NCBI GenBank assembly: GCA_034411995.1
Contig: DAOUME010000011.1
Span: forward strand, 1-64,000
From: JAUVXJ01 sp034411995
GTDB taxonomy: Bacteria; Chloroflexota; Anaerolineae; UBA7937; B3-Chlor
Direction of reading: 5' to 3'
Length of the DNA: 64,000 nt
A program made the translations under genes and the position numbers. Positions 24,572-32,979 of the stretch are shown piece by piece. The notes under the pieces were generated by a model. The model saw nothing but the letters and a program-made list of their open reading frames with translations. It made no database searches and was not told the origin of the DNA. Each line of letters opens with the position of its first letter. The first letter of the stretch is position 1.

Positions 24572-25678
24572 TTATTTGTCTACTTCACCCATGGTGATGT
24601 CGATGCTGCCGATGACCACGACCACGTCGGCTATCTTGTGCCCTCTGCACATGTACGGCAACGCCTGCAGGTTGACGAAGCTGGGCACGCGGATCTTGTA
24701 GCGGTACGGATTCTCAGTGCCGTCGCTCACCAGGTAGAACCCCAGCTCTCCCTTGGGCGCCTCGGTACGGTGGTAGATGTCTCCCTTCGGCGGCTGGAAC
24801 TTCCGTTTCTTCGGTGTTGCCGTCTCGCCATCGGGCAGGTCTCTCAGCGCCTGCTCCACGATCCTCACGCTCTGGCGCGCCTCGGCGATGCGCACCAGAT
24901 ACCGATCGTAAACGTCTCCCACGGTGCCGACGGGGATGTCGAAGTCGAAACGATCGTAGATGGAGTAGGGCTCGGCCTTGCGCACGTCGTAGGGGACACC
25001 GGAGGCGCGCAGCAAAGGTCCGGTGCAACCGAACGCCGTGGCCACGTCTGGAGGAAGAATGGCCACGTTCTTGCAACGCATCTGAAGGATCTCGTTTTCC
25101 GTGAGCAGCCGCTCCAGCTCGTCCAGGAACCCCGGCAAGGAGCTGACCAGTTCCTTGCACTCGGGCAGGAAACCCTCGGGGAGATCGGCGGACACACCTC
25201 CGATCCAGAAGTAGTTGGGCATCATCCTGGATCCAGCGGTCATCTCGAAGAGATCGACGATCATCTCCCGCCACCTGAGGCAGTAGAACATAGGGGTGAA
25301 GAAGCAGCCCAGCTCGTTCAACAAGAAGCCGATAGCTATCAGGTGGTTGGCGACGCGATTCAACTCCACCATGATGATGCGGATGTACTTGGCCCGCTCC
25401 GGTGGCTCGATCTCTGCCAGTTTCTCCACCGCGAGCACGTAGGCGAACTCGTTATTCATGGGGCTGATGTAGTCCAGGCGATCGGTGAAGGGGGTGTTCT
25501 GTATCCAGTTGTTCTTCTCACCGAGCTTCTCGTGATTGCGATGCAGGTACCCCACGACCGGTTCGACGTCTACGACGGTCTCCCCATCCAGGGTGAGGAT
25601 GAGGCGGAACACGCCGTGGGTGCTGGGATGATGGGGCCCCATGTTGATGGTGACGGTCTCGGTCTTCAGTCTGGTCAT
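24572..25678 (-). CDS. nuoD: NADH-quinone oxidoreductase subunit D
   Basis: The 368-residue protein is the 49-kDa homologue forming the quinone site. GPHHPSTHGVFRL (with the quinone-binding His) and the C-terminal GSIDITMGEVDK are present; the last residue is Lys where most homologues end in Arg. DRLDYISPMNNEFAY marks the conserved core. It is a separate gene from nuoC, not fused. Confidence 0.95.
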   Translation of the reverse strand: MTRLKTETVTINMGPHHPSTHGVFRLILTLDGETVVDVEPVVGYLHRNHEKLGEKNNWIQNTPFTDRLDYISPMNNEFAYVLAVEKLAEIEPPERAKYIRIIMVELNRVANHLIAIGFLLNELGCFFTPMFYCLRWREMIVDLFEMTAGSRMMPNYFWIGGVSADLPEGFLPECKELVSSLPGFLDELERLLTENEILQMRCKNVAILPPDVATAFGCTGPLLRASGVPYDVRKAEPYSIYDRFDFDIPVGTVGDVYDRYLVRIAEARQSVRIVEQALRDLPDGETATPKKRKFQPPKGDIYHRTEAPKGELGFYLVSDGTENPYRYKIRVPSFVNLQALPYMCRGHKIADVVVVIGSIDITMGEVDK

Positions 25679-25699
25679 ACTCTCAGTCTCCGCTAGGTG

Positions 25700-26158
25700 C
25701 TAGCTGAAGGTGTACTCGTCCTGAGGCCCGGGGAAATCCTTGCGCAGGGGATGACCCTCGTATCCCTCCCACAAGAGAATCCGCTTCAGGTCGGGATGAC
25801 CATCGAAGCGGACGCCCATGAGGTCCCAAGCCTCGCGTTCCTGCCAGTCGGCGCCCGTCCACAGGGGCGTGACCGAGGGAACGTGAGGGTTCTCACGGTC
25901 GACCCTCGCCTTGAGGATCACCGGGCCGCCTTCGTTCTTCATGGAGTATAGATGGTAGACCACTTCCAGGTGCTCGGGATAGTCCACCACGGTAATGGAG
26001 GAGCAGTAGTCGTACTCCTCCTCGTCCCTCAGGTACTGGGCCAACTCCACCAGGTTCCCGGGCTTCACCAGGAGAGCAGGATCCTTCCCTTCCACGTACT
26101 CCAGATCGAATCCGGGGAACCTGGAAACCAGGCGATCGAAGGTCTCTTGGCTGGTCAT
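25700..26158 (-). CDS. nuoC: NADH-quinone oxidoreductase subunit C
   Basis: The 152-residue protein is NuoC (30-kDa subunit). The signature EREAWDLMGVRFDGHPDLKRILL and the C-terminal GHPLRKDFP are diagnostic. The ATG at 26158 overlaps the nuoB stop by 4 bases (ATGA), so translation is coupled. Longer in-frame codons upstream lie inside nuoB and are not used. Confidence 0.94.
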   Translation of the reverse strand: MTSQETFDRLVSRFPGFDLEYVEGKDPALLVKPGNLVELAQYLRDEEEYDYCSSITVVDYPEHLEVVYHLYSMKNEGGPVILKARVDRENPHVPSVTPLWTGADWQEREAWDLMGVRFDGHPDLKRILLWEGYEGHPLRKDFPGPQDEYTFS

Positions 26159-26736
26159 GCGCTCTCCTCCCCTTTGGGCAGCACCAGGCCCCAGGGTCCA
26201 CACTCGGGAACCGGCAGCTCGCGATCTACGCCCTTGCGATACCAGGGAGAGGTGAGGATGGTCTCGCTCTTGATCTTCTGGTGCAGCTTGATGGCGCCAT
26301 CCAGCAGGCTCTCCGGCCTGGGCGGGCAACCGGGTACGTAGACGTCCACGGGCAGTAGCTTGTCCACACCCGGAACGACGTTGTAGCCGTCCTTGAAGGG
26401 ACCGCCGGAGATGGCGCAGGCGCCCATGGCCAGCACGTACTTCGGCTCTGGCATCTGGTCGTAGAGACGAACGACCTGGGGAGCCATCTTCTTGGTCACG
26501 GTGCCGGAGATGATCATCAGCTCCGACTGTCGGGGCGAGCCGCGCATGAACTCCATCCCGAACCGGGCCAGGTCGAAGCGGGAGGTCAGGGTGACGATCA
26601 TCTCGAAGGCGCAGCAGGCCAGGCCGAACATGATGGGCCACACCGATCCAGCCCGCCCCAGGTTGTAGATCCAGTCTACCGGCGCGACGAGTACGTTGCG
26701 CCTCAACTCCGGGGGTACGACATCTTCTGGGGTCAT
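26155..26736 (-). CDS. nuoB: NADH-quinone oxidoreductase subunit B
   Basis: The 193-residue protein binds cluster N2. Its ligands are the tandem Cys41-Cys42 (GLACCAFEM), Cys107 (MGACAISGG) and Cys137 (VPGCPPRPE). ATG 26736 follows AAGGGAGC. The C-terminal 35 residues after the conserved domain are hydrophilic. Confidence 0.95.
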   Translation of the reverse strand: MTPEDVVPPELRRNVLVAPVDWIYNLGRAGSVWPIMFGLACCAFEMIVTLTSRFDLARFGMEFMRGSPRQSELMIISGTVTKKMAPQVVRLYDQMPEPKYVLAMGACAISGGPFKDGYNVVPGVDKLLPVDVYVPGCPPRPESLLDGAIKLHQKIKSETILTSPWYRKGVDRELPVPECGPWGLVLPKGEESA

Positions 26737-26784
26737 ATCAGCTCCCTTGTCTAGTCCTGCTTTCTACTCTTCATGGCCTGGGGG

Positions 26785-27138
26785 CTATACCCACTCCAGG
26801 ACGCCCTTGCGCCAGGCGTAGGCCAGCCCGCCCAACAGCATCATGAGGAAGAAGAACATCTCGATCAGGGCGAAGAGGCCCAGTTGGCCGTAGGCGACGG
26901 CCCAGGGGTAAAGAAAAACGGTCTCCACGTCGAAGATGACGAAGATCAGGGCATAGATGTAGTACTGAACCCTGAAGCGTACCCACGTCTCACCGACGGT
27001 CTGGAGACCGCACTCGTAGATGGACTTCTTCACCGGGGCTGGCTTCCTGGGTCGCAGAATGAAGCCCAGGAACATGGCGAAAAGGGGGAAGATGGCGGCC
27101 ACGATCAGAAGCAGCCCGATGAGGGCGTAATCTGTCAC
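26785..27138 (-). CDS. nuoA: NADH-quinone oxidoreductase subunit A
   Basis: The 117-residue protein has three membrane helices and the conserved loop KKSIYECGLQTVGETWVRF plus FVIFDVETVFLYPWA. It is the first gene of the eleven-gene operon. The start is GTG 27138 with AAGGAGG seven to nine bases upstream. Confidence 0.95.
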   Translation of the reverse strand: MTDYALIGLLLIVAAIFPLFAMFLGFILRPRKPAPVKKSIYECGLQTVGETWVRFRVQYYIYALIFVIFDVETVFLYPWAVAYGQLGLFALIEMFFFLMMLLGGLAYAWRKGVLEWV

Positions 27139-27290
27139 AGATACAACCTCCTTGCGAATAGCCCCTTTGCCAACGTACCCTTAGCTGAGGACGAGCCGGC
27201 TTCTGCTGGGGCGTATCTATGCTCGACCCAACCGGGGCACGCACAGCCACCGCGCTCAGCCAGGAGCGCGGTGTGAGTCTGGCCCCAGTT

Positions 27291-27319
27291 TGGTCAAAAA
27301 CGGGGAGCCTGAATATAAT
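27291..27319 (+). promoter_or_regulatory. Candidate promoter for the FemAB-like gene
   Basis: TGGTCA (27291-27296) and a perfect TATAAT (27314-27319) are separated by 17 bases. It implies that translation starts after about 27326, so the in-frame codons farther upstream are not used. Confidence 0.6.
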
Positions 27320-27342
27320 GGTACCAAGGTGCTCACTCGGCA

Positions 27343-27371
27343 AGTATACAGGATGTCCAAATCAAGTGCAA
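27343..27371 (-). promoter_or_regulatory. Candidate nuo operon promoter
   Basis: On the minus strand TTGCAC (27371-27366) and TATACT (27348-27343) are 17 bases apart. This would give a 5' leader of about 200 bases before nuoA and would run against the plus-strand promoter at 27291-27319. Confidence 0.5.
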
Positions 27372-27392
27372 GTTAGCACAAATCGCCCTCAG

Positions 27393-28445
27393 ATGCCAGT
27401 CAGTAGGTCCGCGACGCCCGGCTCAGGCGAGTGGGATGAGTTCGTGCTCAGGTGGGGTGGCCATCTCCTCCAGTCGTGGGGCTGGGGGGAGTTCAAGGGG
27501 CGCTTCGGCTGGGAGGCGGAGCGGCTGGTGGTGCGGGACCAGGCGTCCGGGGAGCTCCAGGGCGCGGCCCAGGTGCTTGTCAGGCGTATGCGCCTGGGAA
27601 GCATGGCCTACGTGCCCAAGGGACCTGTGGCCGACCCCACGGGCAGGGAGACCTGGGTTCGTCTCCTCCGCACGCTGCGAGACTGGGGCCGAGAGCGAGG
27701 AGTCGCCTTCCTCAAGATAGAGCCCGACTCGGAGGGCGGACACCCGCTGGCGCAGCTCTTCCGGGAGGAGGGGTACAGGCCCGCGGCGCGGGCCGTACAG
27801 CCCCGGACCACGATCTTGGTCAGCCTGGAGGGAGACGAGGAAGAGATCCTGAGCCAGATGAAGCCCAAGACGCGCTACAACATTCGTTTGGCGGAGAGGA
27901 AGGGCGTGACGGTCCGCGAGGGTGGTGAGGGGGACGTCTCCGTCTTCTACGAGCTGATGGAGGAGACCAAGGACCGGGACGCCTTCGGCATCCACGACAG
28001 CGCGTACTATCTCGAAGCGTGGCGCACCTTTACCCCGCAGGATCGCGCGCGACTGTTCCTGGCGTACTATGGTGATGAACCCCTGGCGGGCTTGATGACC
28101 TTCGCCTTTCGCTCGAGGGCTTACTACCTCTATGGCGCTTCCTCCAACCGGCGCCGCAACCTCATGCCCAACCACCTGCTCCAGTGGCGCGCCATGCTGT
28201 GGGCCAGGGAACGGGGGTGTGCGACTTACGACCTGTGGGGCGTTCCCGACGAGGCAGGCGAGGAAGAGGAGGATATGGAGGAAGTCTTGGGGCGAGGAGG
28301 CCTGTGGGGTGTCTATCGCTTCAAGCGCGGCTTCGGCGGGAGGGTGGCACGCTACTCCCCGAGCTACGACTACGTGTACTCTCCCTTCTTGTACTGGCTA
28401 GGGACCAGGGTGTATCCGAGGGTGCGGGATGCCCTGGGCGCCTAG
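27393..28445 (+). CDS. FemAB-family aminoacyltransferase (peptidoglycan bridge type)
   Basis: The protein (about 350 residues) matches the FemA/FemB/FmhB family of GNAT-fold transferases. Markers are LLQSWGWGEFKGRFGWEA, IEPDSEGGHPLAQLF-like first half and RYNIRLAERKGVTVREG, then YLYGASSNRRRNLMPNHLLQW in the second GNAT half. The family adds amino acids from aminoacyl-tRNA to lipid II, but many members in Chloroflexota are uncharacterised. The start is uncertain: ATG 27393 is the first ATG after the promoter, but it lacks a clear ribosome site. Confidence 0.8.
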   Translation: MPVSRSATPGSGEWDEFVLRWGGHLLQSWGWGEFKGRFGWEAERLVVRDQASGELQGAAQVLVRRMRLGSMAYVPKGPVADPTGRETWVRLLRTLRDWGRERGVAFLKIEPDSEGGHPLAQLFREEGYRPAARAVQPRTTILVSLEGDEEEILSQMKPKTRYNIRLAERKGVTVREGGEGDVSVFYELMEETKDRDAFGIHDSAYYLEAWRTFTPQDRARLFLAYYGDEPLAGLMTFAFRSRAYYLYGASSNRRRNLMPNHLLQWRAMLWARERGCATYDLWGVPDEAGEEEEDMEEVLGRGGLWGVYRFKRGFGGRVARYSPSYDYVYSPFLYWLGTRVYPRVRDALGA

Positions 28446-28522
28446 CTTGGGGTGAGACCTCGCAAGCGCCGGTGCTCGTACCTGGTGGACCGCCACGACT
28501 CTGTGCTCTTCGCCAAGTTCTG

Positions 28523-28551
28523 TTGACAGTGCTCCTCAATTGTGCTATGAT
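28523..28551 (+). promoter_or_regulatory. Promoter of the Fic gene
   Basis: TTGACA (28523-28528) and TATGAT (28546-28551) are 17 bases apart and the -10 is extended (TGCTATGAT). Confidence 0.8.
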
Positions 28552-28607
28552 CCGGTAGTCGACTCACCAATCCAGCGTACGCGAGCGCAGAGCGGGTGAC
28601 GAGCGAG

Positions 28608-29780
28608 ATGAAACCAGAGCGATTCAGGAAGAGCACGGCCGGGCGCCTGGTACGGGTGGGGAGAGGGGAGCAGGCTTATTGGGCCTTCGTTCCTCACGAC
28701 CTGCCGCCTGAGCTGCCATGGGACAAGGAACTCGCAGTGGTGCTTGCTCAGGCGGCGGGCGGGCTCGCGGAACTGAAGGGTGTGGGGCGAACGATGCCGA
28801 ACCCCCACCTCCTGGTAGGGCCGTTCGTGCGCCGAGAAGCGGTGCTTTCCTCTCGCATTGAGGGCACCGAGACCGACATCGCCGACCTGTACAGCTACGA
28901 GGCTGGTCAGCTTCCTCTGCCGGGCCTTGGGGACAGGGAATCCTCCCGATCCGATGCACATGAGGTTTTGAACTACGTCCGCGCGCTCGAGTACGGCCTG
29001 CAGCGGCTGGACACGCTACCTGTGAGTCTGCGTTTGATCCGAGAATGCCACGCGCGACTGATGGAGGGGGTGAGAGGAGAGCATGCTACCCCGGGTGAGT
29101 TCCGCGCGAGCCAGAACTGGATCGGCAGGCCGGGGTGCTCGCTGAACGAAGCCGATTTCGTGCCTCCGCCGCCGGCAGAGATGCGCGCGGCCCTGGACGC
29201 CTTGGAGAAGTACCTGCACGAGGGGAACGACGATCCCGACCCGGTGCGGCTGGCCTTCATTCACTACCAGTTCGAGGTGACTCATCCGTTCGTGGATGGC
29301 AATGGACGGATTGGACGGCTCCTGGTCTCGCTCCTGCTGGTCCACTGGGGTTTGCTGCCATTGCCGCTGCTCTATCTCAGCGCCTTCTTCGAGCGGCACC
29401 GGGACGAGTACTACGATCTGCTGATGGCGGTGAGCGAGAGGGGTGCGTGGAAGGAGTGGGTAGAGTTCTTCCTGCGGGGGGTTGCTGAACAGGCCGAGGA
29501 CGCAACTGGCAGGGCAAAGCAGTTGCAGGACCTTCATACAGCCTGGCGCACTCAGCTGCAGGAGGCAGGGGTGCCGTCGTGGATGCTGGGCCTTGCGGAC
29601 ATGCTCTTCGAGACGCCCGTGGTCTCCGGGCGGATGGTCCAGAAACGGTTTGGAGTCTCGCATCCTACTGCTATGAAAGGATTCCGACGCTTTGAGGACA
29701 TGGGCATTCTGCGAGAGATGACGGGTAGGCAGCGTAACAGGCTCTACTTGGCAACGGCGGTGGTGAACGCCATCGAATGA
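28608..29780 (+). CDS. Fic-family protein (AMPylase-type, self-inhibited)
   Basis: The 390-residue protein has the Fic motif HPFVDGNGRIGR with catalytic His226. The N-terminal helix SSRIEG (Ser81, Glu85, Gly86) matches the inhibitory [S/T]xxxE[G/N] motif, making this a class II Fic protein that is auto-inhibited by its own Glu. A winged-helix domain occupies the last 90 residues (FGVSHPTAMKGFRRFEDMG), which may bind DNA. It has its own promoter and no adjacent antitoxin. ATG 28608 is preferred; GTG 28596 is an in-frame alternative. Confidence 0.9.
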   Translation: MKPERFRKSTAGRLVRVGRGEQAYWAFVPHDLPPELPWDKELAVVLAQAAGGLAELKGVGRTMPNPHLLVGPFVRREAVLSSRIEGTETDIADLYSYEAGQLPLPGLGDRESSRSDAHEVLNYVRALEYGLQRLDTLPVSLRLIRECHARLMEGVRGEHATPGEFRASQNWIGRPGCSLNEADFVPPPPAEMRAALDALEKYLHEGNDDPDPVRLAFIHYQFEVTHPFVDGNGRIGRLLVSLLLVHWGLLPLPLLYLSAFFERHRDEYYDLLMAVSERGAWKEWVEFFLRGVAEQAEDATGRAKQLQDLHTAWRTQLQEAGVPSWMLGLADMLFETPVVSGRMVQKRFGVSHPTAMKGFRRFEDMGILREMTGRQRNRLYLATAVVNAIE

Positions 29781-29893
29781 AAGCTCACTTACGTTACCCA
29801 AGGGTAATGCAAGTTCTTGGCCTTTCGCTTACATTAGCTCTCAGTAGAGTGTCTCAGCGCACGTTGGTGGATCTCGGATGGAGCCAGCACTCC

Positions 29894-30313
29894 GTGGCTG
29901 GTTCGTGTCGGTGATGGGGCTCTCTGAGTCTCCATCGCGGCTGTCTCCGTGGCGATCATGACTGTACCCACGACCGCGGCGGTGGCGGCGACCGTGACGG
30001 TGATGTTGACGACGACAGCGGAGAGGGGCTAGACGGCAGGTACCGGGACCTTGTAAGTACCCGGGCTGATGATTCCGATGATGGCCGTGGTCGTGGTGGT
30101 CACCGTGACGGCGGTCGTGGTGGTGACGGTGGTAATGATGGTGGTGATATCGGCCAGGGTGGTGACCGTCAAGGTGGTCAGGGTCGTCATGGTGGTAGTC
30201 GCGATGGTGATCGCGCCCATGGTGGTAGTGAACTATTGGGTCGAAGACGCAGTTCTTCTACCAGTGATCATGGCTGCTGGCATCGCCGTCCACCTCCTCG
30301 AAGAAACGGGTAG
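29894..30313 (+). pseudogene. Broken His/Asp/Gly-rich gene, paralogue of 32980-33354
   Basis: GTG 29894 (VAGSCR) meets TGA at 29912, but the frame then stays open to TAG 30311. It encodes HRGCLRGDHDCTHDRGGG and then a long Gly/Asp/Arg repeat tract (units like GGD and GGH). The opening GTG GCT GG and the order HRG, DxxHDRG, GDxRD, LDGRY resemble the intact frame at 32980-33354. I read it as a decayed, repeat-expanded paralogue. The whole 29781-30376 stretch otherwise holds no gene; 30060-30240 is low-complexity (GTGGTN)n. Confidence 0.4.
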
Positions 30314-30376
30314 CGGGATGCCGTGTCGGATCGACGGTCGAGCGCCGCTTGTTTGAAGTTGATGCCGCTGGTCTTC

Positions 30377-31090
30377 ATGAAGAACGAGTACTTCGGTGAC
30401 ATGAATGACTACCGCAAGTACGGGCTGCTGCGCACCCTGACCAACAGCGGTGAGATCAGGACCGCCGTGTGCTGGATGCTCACGCCCGACGATGGGCGTG
30501 GCGATGGCGGGTTCATCGACTACCTCGAGCAGCCAGAGAAGTGGTGTCACTTCGACCCTTTACTCTTCCACCACCTCGCACAGACCGTCCTGCACAGCGG
30601 CGTGCGCAACGTATCTGAGATCGAGAACTCAGATCTCCTGCCCTCGTGCTGCTTCCACTCTGAGCTCGTGCCCGACGACCGGGGGGCTCGCGCAGACTAC
30701 CACAAGCGCGCCATGGAGAGCGCACGGGGCTGCGACCTCGTCTTCTTCGACCCCGACAACGGCATAGAGGTCAAATCGAAGCCGTACGGCCGCAAGGATT
30801 CCTCCAAGTATCTCTACTGGAACGAGATCGAGCGCTTCTGGGACGCTGGCCACTCCCTGCTCATCTACCAGCATTTCCCTCGCGTGAAGCGAGCCCCATT
30901 CATCGAGGCCAAGGCCCACCAACTGATGGAGAGAACGGGTGCCCCGGAGGTGATCTCCTTCCGCACTTCCCACGTGGTGTTTTTCCTCGTGCCTCAGACG
31001 GACCGGAGCGGGTTCTTCCGCAAGCGCAGTGAGGAGGTGGAACGCACCTGGGGCCAGGAGATCAAGGTCGACCATCATTCCCAGAAGTAG
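30377..31090 (+). CDS. Conserved protein of unknown function (DPDNG motif)
   Basis: The 237-residue protein begins MKNEYFGDMNDYRKYGLLR and contains LTPDDGRGDGGFIDYL, then CDLVFFDPDNGIEVKS and LLIYQHFPRVKRAPFI. These look like strongly conserved blocks of an alpha/beta protein; the FFDPDNG segment resembles the catalytic loop position of Rossmann methyltransferases, but no SAM-binding motif I is evident. I cannot assign a function. ATG 30377 is chosen because conserved sequence starts there, although no ribosome site is visible; ATG 30362 is possible. It sits upstream of the AbiE pair. Confidence 0.65.
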   Translation: MKNEYFGDMNDYRKYGLLRTLTNSGEIRTAVCWMLTPDDGRGDGGFIDYLEQPEKWCHFDPLLFHHLAQTVLHSGVRNVSEIENSDLLPSCCFHSELVPDDRGARADYHKRAMESARGCDLVFFDPDNGIEVKSKPYGRKDSSKYLYWNEIERFWDAGHSLLIYQHFPRVKRAPFIEAKAHQLMERTGAPEVISFRTSHVVFFLVPQTDRSGFFRKRSEEVERTWGQEIKVDHHSQK

Positions 31091-31161
31091 CGTCCCGCTG
31101 AGGGCGGAGACCTACTCCATGCTCCCCTCTTGGCCGCTTGAGTTAGGCGTTGAACCCTTTC

Positions 31162-31196
31162 AGACCTCGGAGGTCTCAGAAGACCTGCGAGGTCTT
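31162..31196. repeat. Palindromic repeats AGACCTCGGAGGTCT and AAGACCTGCGAGGTCTT
   Basis: Two similar palindromes lie side by side (31162-31176 and 31180-31196) between the unknown gene and the abiE promoter. An identical AGACCTCGGAGGTCT recurs at 33457-33471. They may act as terminators or be dispersed repeats. Confidence 0.65.
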
Positions 31197-31218
31197 GAGT
31201 CAGTCCGAGGGTTGCGAC

Positions 31219-31257
31219 TTGCGCTATTACCTTCCATATGCTATAAGATAGCTATGA
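31219..31257 (+). promoter_or_regulatory. abiE promoter with overlapping palindromic operator
   Basis: TTGCGC (31219-31224) and TATAAG (31242-31247, extended TGC) are 17 bases apart. The -10 is inside an imperfect palindrome CATATGCTAT-AAG-ATAGCTATG (31236-31257) whose core GCTAT-AAG-ATAGC is perfect. AbiEi-type antitoxins repress by binding inverted repeats at their promoter. Confidence 0.7.
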
Positions 31258-31290
31258 GCTACCTTAGATCATATGAGAGGTAACCACGCT

Positions 31291-32112
31291 ATGCAGAATG
31301 GGAAGACTCTAGGGCCTGCCAGCGCGGAGGTGCTGCTGCGTTTGAGCGAACAGGGGAAGACGATCTTCGGAGTTGCAGACGCCCAGGCGATAACGCAAGG
31401 AAGCTACAATGCCACCAAGTTCCTGCTCGGGGAGCTTGTGCGCAAACGGTGGCTGGTCCGGTTGGTGCCAGGGAAGTATCTGATTGTCCCCCTTGAGGCG
31501 GGTCTTGAGGGTGTCCCCATGGAGGACCGATTCGTCATCGCGCGCGAGATCATGGGGTCGGTACCGTACTACATATCCCACTACAGCGCCATGGAACTCC
31601 ACCGGATGACTACCCAACCGGTGAACACCGTGTTCGCCACCGCCAGGAGACAGCGCAAGAGTCGGAGCATCGCTGGTGTACAGTACCGCTTCGTGTACGC
31701 CGCGACCAGGTCCTTCTGGGGCTGGGAGGAGATATGGGCCACGCCTCAGGAACAGGTCCGGGTGAGTGACCTGGAGAAGACCTTGCTCGATGGTGCAGTG
31801 CGGCCTGACCTGTGCGGAGGTGTGGGTGAGTTGGGGAAGGGTCTCTGGTTGCGCAGAGGGGACTTGGACGAAGGTCGGCTAGTGGAATACGCCCGGCAGT
31901 TGGATCAGAAGGCCGCTGCGCGGCGGATAGGGTTTCTGTTGCATACCTACGGACTGGGAGCACCGGAAACGCTGCGCACTCTAGGAGACTTCGGCAAAGG
32001 AGGGTATGACCCGCTAGACCCGACTCTGCCGGATGAGGGACCCCACGACTCTGGTTGGCGACTGCGGGTCAACCTCGATCCTGAGGAGTTGAGAGCTGCA
32101 GTATGGACGTGA
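31291..32112 (+). CDS. AbiEi-family antitoxin/transcriptional regulator
   Basis: The 273-residue protein has an N-terminal winged helix (residues about 10-75, with NATKFLLGELVRKRWLVRLVPGKYLI) and the AbiEi middle domain (YYISHYSAMELHRMTTQPVN, then VSDLEKTLLDGAVRPDLCGG). It is the antitoxin and repressor of type IV AbiE systems, which cause abortive infection. ATG 31291 is preferred as GAGAGGTAA lies 9 bases upstream; ATG 31273 is in frame. The toxin gene follows after 3 bases. Confidence 0.88.
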   Translation: MQNGKTLGPASAEVLLRLSEQGKTIFGVADAQAITQGSYNATKFLLGELVRKRWLVRLVPGKYLIVPLEAGLEGVPMEDRFVIAREIMGSVPYYISHYSAMELHRMTTQPVNTVFATARRQRKSRSIAGVQYRFVYAATRSFWGWEEIWATPQEQVRVSDLEKTLLDGAVRPDLCGGVGELGKGLWLRRGDLDEGRLVEYARQLDQKAAARRIGFLLHTYGLGAPETLRTLGDFGKGGYDPLDPTLPDEGPHDSGWRLRVNLDPEELRAAVWT

Positions 32113-32115
32113 GTC

Positions 32116-32919
32116 ATGATCCCGCAGACTGAGGTGTTCAGGGTGGCTCACCGGGAAGGTGTCGGTGAGCGAGTCATCGAGAAGGATTACGTCTTGAGTT
32201 GGGTATTGGTCGCTGTTTCGGAGAGTGACCTCAGGAATCAGGTGGCCTTCAAAGGAGGCACCGCACTGAAGAAGGCCTACTACCCCCGGTACCGCTTCTC
32301 CGAGGATCTGGACTTCACCCTGACAGACAACCTGGCGCATGAGCACCTGGTCGCCCTACTTGAAGAATCTCTCCCGTCGCTCGTGAGCAGGGTGAACCTC
32401 AGGGTGGAACTAGCCAGCGCGGAGTTGAGCGCGTTTGGCAGCACTGCCGTCCAGGCCAGCTATGTCGGGCCGCTTCAGGCGAGCATGGGGAGCCGCGCCC
32501 TTAAGATGGACTTTACCCGAGGTGAGCTATTGGTCAATCCGCCGACGAGGGCCGTCCTGAGCGCGCGCTACAGCGACTACCCTTCCAATGTCAGGCTCCC
32601 GACGTATACGAAGAGGGAGGTCTTGGCGGAGAAGCTGTGCGCCCTGATGGGGCGGACAGAGGCCAGAGACCTGTACGACGTGTACTGGCTCTTGGAATTC
32701 AGCGACATCGAACCCGTATTGTTGTCTCACGATTTTCTGGTCAAAGCTGAGCACAAGGGGCACCACCCGGGCAGGCTCTACGAGGTGCTGCAGGCAAAAG
32801 CATCGAGGTTCGAGAATCAGTGGGACACGCGGCTAGCCCAACAGGTCCAGAATCTTCCGCCGTTCGACGGGGTGATGCGGTCGGTGCGCCGTCGCGTGAG
32901 GCAACTGGAACTCGACTAG
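32116..32919 (+). CDS. AbiEii-type nucleotidyltransferase toxin
   Basis: The 267-residue protein is a DUF1814-type nucleotidyltransferase. FKGGTALKKAYYPRYRFSEDLDFTL contains the GG(T/S) and DxD catalytic elements, and KREVLAEKLCALMGRTEARDLYDVYWLLE is the conserved helical block. In AbiE systems this toxin modifies tRNA or other RNA with nucleotides; the partner is the AbiEi gene just upstream. Base composition appears lower in GC than the flanking housekeeping genes, consistent with transfer. Confidence 0.9.
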   Translation: MIPQTEVFRVAHREGVGERVIEKDYVLSWVLVAVSESDLRNQVAFKGGTALKKAYYPRYRFSEDLDFTLTDNLAHEHLVALLEESLPSLVSRVNLRVELASAELSAFGSTAVQASYVGPLQASMGSRALKMDFTRGELLVNPPTRAVLSARYSDYPSNVRLPTYTKREVLAEKLCALMGRTEARDLYDVYWLLEFSDIEPVLLSHDFLVKAEHKGHHPGRLYEVLQAKASRFENQWDTRLAQQVQNLPPFDGVMRSVRRRVRQLELD

Positions 32920-32979
32920 CTCAGCTAGGGCCGGGCGACTGATCGGTTTGGCGTCGGGTGTTTCGCTCACACCTATTCC

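Noticed and set aside
30069..30356. Valine/methionine-rich frame resembling a multi-pass membrane protein
   Set aside because: It is produced by the low-complexity GTGGTN tract in one of its frames; residue use is extremely biased and no ribosome site is present.
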